Below, piece after piece: positions 1 to 8,302 of a DNA stretch of 51,877 bases (position 1 is the stretch's first letter; each line of letters begins with the position of its first letter). Source of the DNA: Sulfuritalea sp. (GTDB taxonomy: Bacteria > Pseudomonadota > Gammaproteobacteria > Burkholderiales > Rhodocyclaceae). Position numbers and translations under genes: made by a program. Under the pieces are notes generated by a model. It was given only the letters and a program-made list of their open reading frames with translations, did not search any database and was not told the DNA's origin. The stretch spans positions 1 through 51,877 of the forward strand of contig JAIPCS010000003.1 of NCBI GenBank assembly GCA_021738105.1, written 5' to 3'.

Positions 1-440
1 TGAAGGTCCTCGGTTTCGCGGCTATAGAACGGATCCGTGTCGCATTTCGTGTAGCTGTTGTAGACAGCATGCAGTGCGGCACGATGTTCGGCACCATCCA
101 TGAATCCCTTTGATGCGACACGATGGGCTTGCAAGATGACGCTCGTTGACATCGGGTAGTAGCCATAAAACTTTTCACCAACCTGGATGTCGGCATGCCG
201 CGATTCGACAACACGGGCGAAGCCCCACACCGGTATTCGGCCCCAGCCATCCGCCGCCGGGAAGAAATCCCAGTAACTCATCGCTTCGCCGAAGGCGGCG
301 TAGGTAATGTTGTTGGACGTCAGTGCAAATTTTTCGACTTGAAGCCGGATCTGACTGTCCAGCAGTTCGGTCTCGGCCGTCTGGTGCAGTTCCGTGACGG
401 CGAGCTGATTCTTGCGGACTAAAAAATCAAGGGATGTCAT
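1..440 (-). CDS. DUF2855 family protein, N-terminal part (runs off window)
   Basis: The frame opens with ATG at 440, preceded by AGGAG, and stays open to the left edge, so about 146 N-terminal residues are visible and the C-terminus is missing. The opening MTSLDFLVRKNQL and the stretch WGRIPVWGFARV resemble what I know of the DUF2855 family, proteins with a distant likeness to quinone-oxidoreductase folds and no established reaction. It is downstream of glpD and the glpS remnant on the same strand, with only 50 bp before its start but its own ribosome binding site. A glycerol-related role is not supported by anything beyond position. Confidence 0.75.
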   Translation of the reverse strand, partial: MTSLDFLVRKNQLAVTELHQTAETELLDSQIRLQVEKFALTSNNITYAAFGEAMSYWDFFPAADGWGRIPVWGFARVVESRHADIQVGEKFYGYYPMSTSVILQAHRVASKGFMDGAEHRAALHAVYNSYTKCDTDPFYSRETEDL

Positions 441-490
441 GCAGGCTCCTGAGGTATTTCATGGCGCCGCGGAGGTGGCGATCCGGCATC

Positions 491-706
491 TTATTCTCTC
501 GCCGTAGTGGCATCAGCGCCAACCACGATCGCCTTGCCGTGTGTCGGCCGGTCCAGACCGGCCATGATGCGCATTAAACTTGTTTTGCCGGCCTGGGTAG
601 CACCCAGTAGCACGGTCACCGCGTTGCGCTTAGGGGCTAGGCTCATGTCGTAGAGCCAGGGTTGGGCTCCGACACGCTTGCTGATTCCTTCCAGAGTCAG
701 TTCCAT
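491..706 (-). pseudogene. glpS: Remnant of glpS-type ABC transporter ATPase
   Basis: A 71-residue frame starting MELTLEGISKRVG, with a clear Walker A (GATQAGKTS) and the following MRIMAGLDRPT helix. This is the N-terminus of the ATPase of the GlpSTPQV glycerol importer known from rhizobia and relatives, where glpS follows glpD. Such ATPases are about 350 residues; here the frame stops soon after Walker A, before the Q-loop, signature motif and Walker B, so it cannot be a working ATPase. It starts 46 bp after the glpD stop, the expected operon position. None of the other transporter genes (glpT, P, Q, V) is present; a DUF2855 gene follows instead. I infer deletion of the importer. Confidence 0.75.
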
Positions 707-752
707 TGCGGCCGGCTCCAGGATGCAGAAACACCTGCTGCGCTCAACTTCA

Positions 753-2354
753 TTACGCCACCTTCCTCTGTTCGTCCGTCTGGTTCATCCAGTCAGCAAC
801 ACGCTGCCGTTGGGCTTCGTTCAGGTGCAGGCCGCAACGTGTGCGTCGCCACAGGACATCCTCGGCGGTGCATGCCCATTCTTCGCGGCGCAGGTAGTTC
901 AATTCGGCCTCGTAGAGTCCGGGTGCTACTTCCAGGCCGAGGTCGACATAGCCGGTAGCGCCCCGCAGGATGCGGTCGATACGGCTGCCATAGGCACGGG
1001 CGAGACGCTTTGCCAGCAACTCGTCGAGCCAGGGAAAGTGCGTCTGTACCGCGAGGAGAAATTTTGCAAAATCGGTGTCCGGCCGAATTCGATTACCGAT
1101 CCATGCGCGTAGGTCTCCACCTGGCAGGCTCGACCCCTTGGTCCAGGCATTGTCCGAGGTTGACTCTCCGAGCATGCGTCCAATTTCTTCTGCGGCTTCT
1201 TCCGCCAGTTTGCGGAAAGTGGTGATCTTGCCGCCCCATACGCTGAGCAGCGGCGCCGCTTCCGTGTTGCTTTCCAGCATGTAATCGCGCGTGACGGCGG
1301 ACAGATCGCCTGACTCATCATCCAGCAGTGGACGCACGCCGGCATAGCTCCAGACAACGTCGGACGGCTTTACCGGGCGCGTGAAATAGCGACTCGCCTG
1401 CTCACACAGATAAGCAATTTCATCATCGCCGACACCGGTTTTTCCTGGGTCGCCATCGAGTTCGACTTCCGTGGTGCCGATCAGCGTGAAGTGTTCTTCA
1501 TAAGGAATCGCGAAAATGATGCGCTTGTCCGGATTCTGAAAAATGTAGGCATGGTCGTGATCGAAGCAGCGCGGCACGACAATGTGGCTGCCCTTTACCA
1601 GTCTCAGACTCTTGGTTACCAGGGCTTCACCGTGGGCTGCCTTGGCTTCTTTTTGCAGAAAGGATTCAACCCACGGCCCGGCGGCATTTACCAGCACACG
1701 GGCTCTGACGGTGAATTCGCTTCCCGAGACTGTCTGCAAGTTTGCGGTCCACTCCTCGGCGCTGCGCTGTGCAGAGGTGCAGCGGGTCCGGGTAAATATC
1801 TGCGCACCGTGATCCTGAGCGTCCAATGCATTCAGTACCACCAGACGTGCGTCATCCACCCATCCATCGGAGTACACAAAGCCGCGCGTAAAGCGTGACT
1901 GCAGGGGGGCGCCCAGGGGATCCGCGCGCAAGTCGACACCGGTGGAGCCGGCCAGAACATCGCGCCGTGCCAGGTGGTCATACAAAAACAGGCCGAGCCG
2001 GATCATCCATGCCGGGCGCATCGACGGGTCGTGGGGCATGACGAAGCGCAGCGGCCGGATGATATGCGGCGCGCTTCTGAGCAGGACTTCACGTTCCAGA
2101 AGGGATTTGCGAACCAGCGAAAACTCGTAGTACTCCAGATATCGCAGGCCGCCGTGAATCAGTTTGGTGGACGACGACGACGTGTGAGCGCCCAGATCGT
2201 CCTGCTCCGCAAGAATTACGCGCATGCCACGGCCGGCAAGATCACGCGCAATACCTGCGCCGTTGATGCCGCCGCCGACCACGAGCACGTCACAGGTTTG
2301 CGCATCGGGAGCGTCGAGCCGGCTCGCACCAACAACGGGGCGGGGTTTGGTCAT
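753..2354 (-). CDS. glpD: Aerobic glycerol-3-phosphate dehydrogenase
   Basis: Flavoprotein of 533 residues that oxidises glycerol-3-phosphate to dihydroxyacetone phosphate at the inner membrane and passes electrons to quinone. The N-terminus carries the FAD-binding dinucleotide fold (VVGGGINGAGIARDLAGRG, about residues 25-43), then STKLIHGGLRYLE, characteristic of GlpD; the C-terminal part has the family's small helical cap domain. GAGGAA lies 6 nt before the ATG. It is slightly longer than E. coli GlpD (501), mostly from an N-terminal extension. It is divergent from glpR across 188 bp that hold an operator-like repeat cluster, so GlpR repression is likely. The glpS relic lies downstream. Confidence 0.95.
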   Translation of the reverse strand: MTKPRPVVGASRLDAPDAQTCDVLVVGGGINGAGIARDLAGRGMRVILAEQDDLGAHTSSSSTKLIHGGLRYLEYYEFSLVRKSLLEREVLLRSAPHIIRPLRFVMPHDPSMRPAWMIRLGLFLYDHLARRDVLAGSTGVDLRADPLGAPLQSRFTRGFVYSDGWVDDARLVVLNALDAQDHGAQIFTRTRCTSAQRSAEEWTANLQTVSGSEFTVRARVLVNAAGPWVESFLQKEAKAAHGEALVTKSLRLVKGSHIVVPRCFDHDHAYIFQNPDKRIIFAIPYEEHFTLIGTTEVELDGDPGKTGVGDDEIAYLCEQASRYFTRPVKPSDVVWSYAGVRPLLDDESGDLSAVTRDYMLESNTEAAPLLSVWGGKITTFRKLAEEAAEEIGRMLGESTSDNAWTKGSSLPGGDLRAWIGNRIRPDTDFAKFLLAVQTHFPWLDELLAKRLARAYGSRIDRILRGATGYVDLGLEVAPGLYEAELNYLRREEWACTAEDVLWRRTRCGLHLNEAQRQRVADWMNQTDEQRKVA

Positions 2355-2400
2355 GCAGATTCCTCACGCTGTCACGACGACCTTCGAGCTCGTGAACAGC

Positions 2401-2451
2401 TTCGAAAGGGTTCGCTTAATGTTCGTTATTGATTAATTACGTTCGTTTTAC
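2401..2451. promoter_or_regulatory. Operator-like cluster of TTCG direct repeats between glpD and glpR
   Basis: TTCG-led elements begin at 2401, 2411, 2422 and 2442, i.e. spaced 10, 11 and 20 bp, so they face one side of the helix. The copies at 2421 (GTTCGTTATT) and 2441 (GTTCGTTTTA) match the half-site ATGTTCGTTA of the E. coli GlpR operator; the element at 2420-2430 matches it best. DeoR-family repressors commonly bind such repeats. The position upstream of glpD and of the DeoR-type gene fits autoregulation and control of both directions; binding itself is inferred. Confidence 0.55.
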
Positions 2452-2542
2452 ATGAGGTTTTTCAAAAAAGCAAGTTCCATTTTGGTCGCAATATTGTTAT
2501 TTGGCGCTATTTTCATTATTCTGGCTGCATCTGCTTCCTTGA

Positions 2543-3316
2543 ATGCCCTGCATGACACCCAATCCGAGACAGCTTGAATTGTTGGAACTCGCTCACGTGC
2601 GCGGTTCGGTTTCAGTGGAAACCCTCGCAACCTCTTTGGGAGTGACCTTGCAGACGGTGCGTCGCGACGTGAAACTGTTGTCGGATGCCGGCCTGCTGGC
2701 AAGGTTTCACGGCGGGGTGCGGGTGCCGAGTTCAACCACCGAGAACCTGGCCTACCGACAGCGTCAGTTGCTCAACGAGGGAGCCAAGCAGCGTATCGCT
2801 CGGGCAGTCGCCCAGGCCGTGCCGAATGGATGCTCGCTGATTATCAACATCGGCACGACGGCCGAGGCGATCGCTCATGAACTCATGCGGCACAAGGGGT
2901 TGCGCGTGATCACCAACAATCTGAACGTGGCAGCCATCCTCTCCGACAATACCGACTGCGAAGTCATCGTTTCCGGTGGCGTGGTGCGTTCGCGCGATCG
3001 CGGCATTGTCGGCGAGGCTACGGTCGATTTCATTCGCCAGTTTCGCGTCGATATCGGCCTGATCGGGATCTCGGGTATCGAGGAAGATGGCAGCCTGCGT
3101 GATTTCGACTACCGCGAGGTGAAGGTGTCGCAGACGATCATCCGGCATGCCCGCGAGGTTTGGCTGGCTGCCGACATCAGTAAATTCAACCGTCCCGCGA
3201 TGGTCGAAGTGGCGAGCCTCAAACAGTTAGACAAGTTATACACAGACGCACCGCCCCCCGATCCTTTTCCGGAACTGATGGCCGAAGCTGATGTGACTTG
3301 CATCGTCGCACCCTGA
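2543..3316 (+). CDS. glpR: DeoR-family transcriptional regulator, GlpR-like
   Basis: A 257-residue DeoR-type repressor. The N-terminal winged helix-turn-helix runs through SVETLATSLGVTLQTVRRDV and ends in LLARFHGGV, typical of the family. The C-terminal sugar-phosphate sensor domain contains NIGTTAEAIAHEL and the NNLNVAAIL segment. Its position between divergent glpD and co-directional glpK (43 bp downstream) indicates a glycerol-3-phosphate repressor (GlpR). Two candidate starts, 2543 and 2552, lack a good Shine-Dalgarno; the second (MTPNPRQLELL) matches usual family starts slightly better. Confidence 0.88.
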   Translation: MPCMTPNPRQLELLELAHVRGSVSVETLATSLGVTLQTVRRDVKLLSDAGLLARFHGGVRVPSSTTENLAYRQRQLLNEGAKQRIARAVAQAVPNGCSLIINIGTTAEAIAHELMRHKGLRVITNNLNVAAILSDNTDCEVIVSGGVVRSRDRGIVGEATVDFIRQFRVDIGLIGISGIEEDGSLRDFDYREVKVSQTIIRHAREVWLAADISKFNRPAMVEVASLKQLDKLYTDAPPPDPFPELMAEADVTCIVAP

Positions 3317-3359
3317 ATATTCGGCTTGGATCAGCCCTCTATAAAACGGAGAATCTTCC

Positions 3360-4886
3360 ATGACTCGGCCTCAATTGATACTCGCCCTTGATCAGGGCAC
3401 TTCCAGTTCGCGCAGCATCGTATTTGACGTCAACGGACAGATCGTGGCCAAGGCGCAACGCGAGTTTCGCCAGATATTTCCGCAGCCCGGCTGGGTCGAG
3501 CATGACCCGCAGGAGATCTGGTCCAGTCAGTTAGCGACGGCACAGGAGGTATTGTCCCTGGCCGAAACCGGTGCGGCGAATATTGCGGCTATCGGCATCA
3601 CCAATCAGCGCGAAACCACACTGCTGTGGAACCGCGCCACCGGCGAGCCGGTGCATAACGCCATCGTTTGGCAGGACCGGCGTGGCGAACCGGCGTGCGC
3701 CAAACTGCGTCAGGATGGGCATGATGCCGGCATTCGAAACAAGACCGGTTTGATCATCGATGCTTATTTTTCCGCCACCAAGCTGAAATGGATGTTCGAC
3801 ACGCTGCCGGGGGTCCGCGATGCGGCGCGGCGCGGTGAACTGGCATTCGGCACAGTGGATAGCTGGCTGGTCTGGCGCCTGACCGGAGGCACGGTGCATG
3901 CCACCGATGTCAGCAATGCCTCGCGCACGATGTTGTTCAACGTGCATACCAATCAATGGGACGACGAGTTGCTTGAACTGTTCGGCATTCCCCGCGAAGT
4001 GCTGCCTGCCGTTTATCCCTCCAGCCATGTTTTCGGACATACCCAGGCCGGGCTTTTCGGTACTTCTCTGGCCATCGGCGGCATCGCCGGCGACCAGCAA
4101 GCGGCGCTATTCGGTCAGGCCTGTTTTCGCGCCGGCATGGCCAAGAACACCTATGGCACCGGAAGTTTCATGCTCATGCATACGGGATCGCGGTTTCACG
4201 CCAGCGCCAACGGACTGGTCACCACCAGCGCTGCGCAAGTCACTCCTCAGCCAGAGTTTGCGCTCGAGGGCAGCGTATTCATCGCGGGTGCGGTGGTGCA
4301 GTGGCTGCGTGACGGTCTGCGGGCGATCAAGCAAAGCGACGCGGTCCAGGGACTTGCCGAAAGCGTGCCGGATAGCGGCGGAGTGATGTTCGTCCCGGCG
4401 TTTACCGGTCTCGGCGCGCCTTACTGGAAGCCTGATGCGCGCGGCGCCATCGTCGGCCTGAGCCGTGGTACCACGGTGGCACATATCGCCCGCGCTGCGC
4501 TGGAAAGCATCGCTTTCCAGAATGCCGCCCTGTTGCAGGCCATGAGTCGCGACGTGGCCGCCTCGGCCGTCACGACGGGCGACAAGTTACCTCCGCTTGG
4601 CGGTGTCGAAGAGCTTCGCGTGGATGGTGGCGCTTGCGTCAACGACTTGCTGATGCAGTTTCAGGCCGATCTGCTTGGCATACCCGTGGTGCGCCCGAAG
4701 GTTATCGAAACCACGGCGCTGGGTGCTGCCTACCTCGCTGGATTGTCCTCGGGCGTTTACGGCAGTCTCTCCGAACTGGAGGCGCATTGGCAGCTTGAGC
4801 GTACTTTCCATCCGACCATGTCGCGCGAGCGTGCGGAAGAAATGATGAAGCGCTGGGAACACGCCGTCGCCCAGGCGACGCTCTAG
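3360..4886 (+). CDS. glpK: Glycerol kinase
   Basis: FGGY-family kinase of 508 residues that phosphorylates glycerol with ATP to sn-glycerol-3-phosphate. Visible landmarks: the phosphate-binding start [34 protein letters not shown], the C-terminal ATP-domain motif FTGLGAPYW and the FGGY-type [21 protein letters not shown] precedes the ATG by 8 nt. It follows glpR by 43 bp and is probably cotranscribed with it. Its TAG stop is shared as the palindrome CTAG with the stop of the convergent dehydrogenase. No glpF facilitator lies in the window, so glycerol entry must use another route. Confidence 0.97.
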   Translation: MTRPQLILALDQGTSSSRSIVFDVNGQIVAKAQREFRQIFPQPGWVEHDPQEIWSSQLATAQEVLSLAETGAANIAAIGITNQRETTLLWNRATGEPVHNAIVWQDRRGEPACAKLRQDGHDAGIRNKTGLIIDAYFSATKLKWMFDTLPGVRDAARRGELAFGTVDSWLVWRLTGGTVHATDVSNASRTMLFNVHTNQWDDELLELFGIPREVLPAVYPSSHVFGHTQAGLFGTSLAIGGIAGDQQAALFGQACFRAGMAKNTYGTGSFMLMHTGSRFHASANGLVTTSAAQVTPQPEFALEGSVFIAGAVVQWLRDGLRAIKQSDAVQGLAESVPDSGGVMFVPAFTGLGAPYWKPDARGAIVGLSRGTTVAHIARAALESIAFQNAALLQAMSRDVAASAVTTGDKLPPLGGVEELRVDGGACVNDLLMQFQADLLGIPVVRPKVIETTALGAAYLAGLSSGVYGSLSELEAHWQLERTFHPTMSRERAEEMMKRWEHAVAQATL

Positions 4887-6061
4887 AGTCGATCGGCAAG
4901 AATCCGAGCAATCTCGTCGTCGCTGAGCGCAATGGGATTGGTTTTCATGCTGCTGCCGCGGCTGTTGGCGATGATGCGGGAAAAGTCGGCGCTGGTGACA
5001 CGGCAAGTCGACAGGCGCGGCAGGCCCAGCGACTCCTGCCAGTGGCGCAGGGTGCTGACGAGATAGCCTCGCGCATCCGCGCCGTTCAAACCCTTTTGCA
5101 TGGCAAGGCGGCGGCCGATTTCGGCATACTTTGCAAGCGCCGGATTGTCCGGTTCGCGCGCTTCCATCGCCGAGATATTCACTGCGGTCGCGGTTGCGAC
5201 CAGCGTGCCGCAAGCCACGCCGTGCGGAATCGGGAAAAAGGCACCCAGCGGAGCCGCGATGCCATGCACCGAGCCCAGACCGGTCTGGGCCAGGCAGATT
5301 CCGGACAGCATCGAGGCGTAGGCCATTTTTTCGCGCCCTGCTGCGGACTGCTCGGCGAACAAGGACGGCAAGGCCTCCTTCACCGCCATGATGCCGGAAC
5401 GCGCCAGTGCATCGGTCATGGCGTTGCTGCGCGTCGACACGAAGGATTCCAGCAATTGCGTCAGGGCATCCATGCCGTCGGCGGCAATCAGGTGCGGCGG
5501 ACAGGTGGCGAGCAGATCGGGATCGACTATTGCCCATTCCGCCACCAGTTTGTCGTCGCGGAAGGATTTTTTGAATTGCCCCGCGAGGGACAGCACCGCA
5601 TTCCTGGTCGCCTCGGAACCCGTCCCTGCCGTGGTCGGCACGGCGATGAACGGCGTGGCCGGGCCCCGGTAGGGAAGCTCGGGCCCGACGCCTTCAAGAT
5701 GATCCATCACCGAATTGCCGGGCCGTAACAGGCCCGCGATGGCCTTCGCCGCATCGAGGGCGCTGCCCCCACCGATGCCGAGTACCGTGTCGAAGGGCTC
5801 TGGGCGTAGTGCGGCGACGGTGGCATCAATAAAAGTCGGCTCTGGCTCCACGGCTATCTTGACGATTTCCCAGTGGCAGCCGCGCTGGCGCAGGGCATCG
5901 AACAGTCGGGAGGCGTGGGCCGAGCTGACAAAGCTGCGCTCGCCGGTGACCAGTAGCAGGCGTTTGCCGTAGGCGGCCGCGATATCCGGAAGTTTGGACA
6001 GGGTGCCGCTGCCAAACTCGATGCGTGGCAGACGGGCGATGGAAAATGAATTCATGTTCAT
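4883..6061 (-). CDS. Iron-containing alcohol dehydrogenase
   Basis: Group III (iron-type) alcohol dehydrogenase of about 392 residues. It shows the NAD(P)-binding [30 protein letters not shown] and the metal-ligand region [22 protein letters not shown]. Substrate cannot be told; its place beside glpK allows a diol or glycerol-related alcohol, but this is inference. I choose the start at 6061 ([12 protein letters not shown]; 6055 also possible). An upstream ATG at 6142 would put the N-terminus into the tRNA-Arg terminator hairpin. The C-terminal part overlaps one copy of the dispersed 24-bp repeat (4981-5004), which encodes VTSADF without changing protein length. Confidence 0.9.
   Translation of the reverse strand: MNMNSFSIARLPRIEFGSGTLSKLPDIAAAYGKRLLLVTGERSFVSSAHASRLFDALRQRGCHWEIVKIAVEPEPTFIDATVAALRPEPFDTVLGIGGGSALDAAKAIAGLLRPGNSVMDHLEGVGPELPYRGPATPFIAVPTTAGTGSEATRNAVLSLAGQFKKSFRDDKLVAEWAIVDPDLLATCPPHLIAADGMDALTQLLESFVSTRSNAMTDALARSGIMAVKEALPSLFAEQSAAGREKMAYASMLSGICLAQTGLGSVHGIAAPLGAFFPIPHGVACGTLVATATAVNISAMEAREPDNPALAKYAEIGRRLAMQKGLNGADARGYLVSTLRHWQESLGLPRLSTCRVTSADFSRIIANSRGSSMKTNPIALSDDEIARILADRL
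4981..5004 (+). repeat. Dispersed 24-bp repeat, copy 1 (inside alcohol dehydrogenase gene)
   Basis: Starts AAAAGTCGGCG and ends GACACGGC; one base from the window consensus apart from the variable C/T at position 16. It lies antisense in the dehydrogenase gene, whose strand reads it as CRVTSADF. Confidence 0.8.
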
Positions 6062-6130
6062 CAGGGATTCAGCTTCCGCGGCAAGCGTGATGTAGACCGC
6101 CCGATGATATTTCACGAAGTCGAAATGGAA

Positions 6131-6156
6131 AAGGGGCTGCATTTCTGCAACCCCTT
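6131..6156 (-). terminator. Terminator of tRNA-Arg
   Basis: An inverted repeat (AAGGGG.TGCA / TGCA.CCCCTT, loop GAAA) begins 8 bp after the tRNA 3' end in the direction of tRNA transcription and is followed by a short T run. It also argues that the downstream dehydrogenase gene starts at 6061 rather than 6142. Confidence 0.75.
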
Positions 6157-6164
6157 GATTTTCT

Positions 6165-6241
6165 TGGTGCGCCCGGAGAGATTCGAACTCCCTACCCCTT
6201 GGTTCGTAGCCAAGTACTCTATCCAGATGAGCTACGGGCGC
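6165..6241 (-). tRNA. tRNA-Arg (anticodon ACG)
   Basis: Cloverleaf of 77 nt with encoded CCA. Acceptor GCGCCCG pairs with CGGGCGC. The anticodon arm is TTGG-CTACGAA-CCAA, giving anticodon ACG (read as ICG). The T-arm contains GTTCGAATC. A hairpin terminator follows at 6131-6156. Confidence 0.97.
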
Positions 6242-6324
6242 TTAAGAGGCCGCGATTATACCGAAGAAATCGCTGAAGACAAGATCGAAACGGGCGACCA
6301 GCCTCGGCGAGGCGAGGCTACAGC

Positions 6325-6900
6325 TTATTTCTTCTGCGTGGCGCTGACGCGTTTCGCCAGGGCACGCAATTGATCGGCTGACACTTCTTCAGGCGTCTTG
6401 TCCTTGAGCAGTATCCAAAGCAACGCGCCGTTAATGATCACCAGGGCGACCTCGATATACAAAATGGGCGTCACTATCTGTCTTAGCGAATTGTCGCCAA
6501 ACAGGAAGTAGAAGCCTTCAAAGGTCGGCAAGGCGGCTTTGGTGATTGCCGAGAAAAACTCGAATGGCGGAAACAGGACTATCAGTACCAGATTCACGGC
6601 CACCAGAATCAGGACAATTCTTTGCTGACGGTTGCCGCCCGGACGTTGTTGTTGTTTTTGCGGTGCATCACGCAGCAGGAGCAGGGCGATGCAGGCGTTG
6701 ATAAGTACAACGATGATCTCAAGGGTGAGAAAGCTTGTATTGAGCAGGCGATTCGGATGATCGCCAAACGCGAAATAAAACCCGTCGAAAGTGGGGATGT
6801 TGCCCTGCTGAAGAGAAACGTAGTTATAGGGAAGGAAAAGCACGAGTAGCAACAGATTGGCGACAGCGGCAACCAGCGCGATTTTTTGGGCTTTGTTCAT
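6325..6900 (-). CDS. Small membrane protein with an internal duplication
   Basis: A 191-residue protein I do not recognise. It consists of two tandem copies of one unit, at about residues 7-75 and 96-163. Each has a hydrophobic helix (VANLLLLVLFLPY; VAVNLVLIVLFPPF), a conserved loop (LPTFEGFYFLFGD; IPTFDGFYFAFGD), then a second helix (LEIIVVLINACIALLLL; IEVALVIINGALLWILL). Four transmembrane helices are predicted by eye. A charged QQQRPGGNRQQR linker separates the copies, and the C-terminus is polar and basic (KKDKTPEEVSADQLRALAKR-like). It is divergent from the UgpB-like gene. No function can be assigned. Confidence 0.75.
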   Translation of the reverse strand: MNKAQKIALVAAVANLLLLVLFLPYNYVSLQQGNIPTFDGFYFAFGDHPNRLLNTSFLTLEIIVVLINACIALLLLRDAPQKQQQRPGGNRQQRIVLILVAVNLVLIVLFPPFEFFSAITKAALPTFEGFYFLFGDNSLRQIVTPILYIEVALVIINGALLWILLKDKTPEEVSADQLRALAKRVSATQKK

Positions 6901-7042
6901 GTCAATTCCACAGCGGGCGCGACACGCGCTCTCCTTTTTTTACTTGCAGATCACCAAGATGACAACATAACCTCGATGGGCTTTCCCGGCAAGAAAGAGA
7001 TCGCGTATAAACTGCCGCCTGTTGATTGGATACGGGATGGGT

Positions 7043-8302
7043 ATGAAAATCCTCTGGATTTTGCTCGGATGCAGCGTGGCATTTGCGACGTCGGCCCAGG
7101 ACATCAGTTTGCGTCATGATCTCGACGGCAAGAAACTGGATACATTGGCGACGCTGGTATTGCGATTCAACGATGAACAAAAGGGCAAAAGTCGGGTGTT
7201 GTTGCAGGATTCCCGAGGTTTGGAGAATCGTCAGGCACTTCCGCAACTGGCATTGCTTGATCCCGACGACAGCATGGCCTTTTTTGGTACGCATCCTCGT
7301 TTTCGCTCACTGGACGATCTCATGCGAAAAGCCGGACGTCGGCTCGATTCAAACCAGTTCTATCCGCAGGTGGCGGATGCGGTGGATGATGCTCGCGGAC
7401 ACCTGCAGGCGCTGCCCTTGGCGCTTTCACTACCGGTGCTGTTTACCAACCGTGCAGCTTTGCGCAAAGCGGGCGTGAACCCCGACACGCCGGTAAAGAC
7501 TTGGTGGGACTTGCAGGAGGCGGCCGGAGCGCTTCGTGACAAAGGAAGCAAATGCCCGCTGACCACAGCTCGTTTTGCGTGGATCCACTCGGAGAATGTG
7601 TCGATGCAAGCCGGTGAGCCGATGATGGCCAAAATCGGCAAGTTGAATACCGTATTGGCGAACGGCATGGTCAACGTCAAACATCTTGCCTTGCTTGCGA
7701 GCTGGCAAAAGAGCGACTACTTTCATTATTCCGGGCCGGGCCGTGAGGGCAATGCGCGTTTTCTTAGTGGAGAGTGCGCGATGCTGACCAGCGAATCGTC
7801 CCTCTACGCCGACGCCAGGAGTACAGGGATCGATGTCGGTGTCGGGCCCCTGCCCTACTACGACGATGTGTATACCCCAAAGCCGAATGATGTGCTGCCT
7901 GACGGTGCTGGTTTGTGGGTTCTGGCGGGGAACAAAAAGGAAGAGGACAAGTTGGTCGCTCGTTTCGTCACCTTTCTGATGCGACCAGAGGTGCAAAAGG
8001 AATGGGTTCACGCCACCAGCTACCTACCGATGACTCCAAAGGCTGTTGCAGCTTTGCATGATTCGGACATTCCTCGCAATTTGCTGGACGCTGCAGAGAA
8101 GCGATTGTCTGTTTCGCGCAAAGGCAGCACCCGGATAAAGCACGGGCTGATTCGCGATCGTCTGCATCAGTTTCTCGGTGAGGAAGTGGAATTTGTCTGG
8201 AATAACGGCCGTGCGGCAAAGGAGGCTCTGGATAACACCGTCCGCCGTGTCAATGAGGCGATAGCAACGCCGCCGAGCGCCGTCCGCGTTGCTCCGCGAT
8301 GA
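7043..8302 (+). CDS. ugpB: UgpB-like ABC substrate-binding protein (orphan)
   Basis: Periplasmic binding protein of about 419 residues, with a signal peptide MKILWILLGCSVAFATSA cut before QD. The segment PVLFTNRAALRKAGVNPDTP.KTWWDL and the later GECAMLTSESSLY, YLPMTPKA and the C-terminal WNNGRAAKEALDNTV match the layout of E. coli UgpB, which binds sn-glycerol-3-phosphate and glycerophosphodiesters. The region after the first strand is more divergent. I choose ATG 7043 with GGGATGG upstream; an in-frame TTG (7022) and ATG (7037) are alternatives. It overlaps ugpQ by ATGA, but no permease or ATPase genes (ugpA, E, C) lie nearby. Confidence 0.82.
   Translation: MKILWILLGCSVAFATSAQDISLRHDLDGKKLDTLATLVLRFNDEQKGKSRVLLQDSRGLENRQALPQLALLDPDDSMAFFGTHPRFRSLDDLMRKAGRRLDSNQFYPQVADAVDDARGHLQALPLALSLPVLFTNRAALRKAGVNPDTPVKTWWDLQEAAGALRDKGSKCPLTTARFAWIHSENVSMQAGEPMMAKIGKLNTVLANGMVNVKHLALLASWQKSDYFHYSGPGREGNARFLSGECAMLTSESSLYADARSTGIDVGVGPLPYYDDVYTPKPNDVLPDGAGLWVLAGNKKEEDKLVARFVTFLMRPEVQKEWVHATSYLPMTPKAVAALHDSDIPRNLLDAAEKRLSVSRKGSTRIKHGLIRDRLHQFLGEEVEFVWNNGRAAKEALDNTVRRVNEAIATPPSAVRVAPR

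Noticed and set aside
6298..6321. Hairpin GCCTCG/CGAGGC between the membrane-protein gene and tRNA-Arg as a terminator
   Set aside because: No T run follows on either strand, so termination cannot be claimed.
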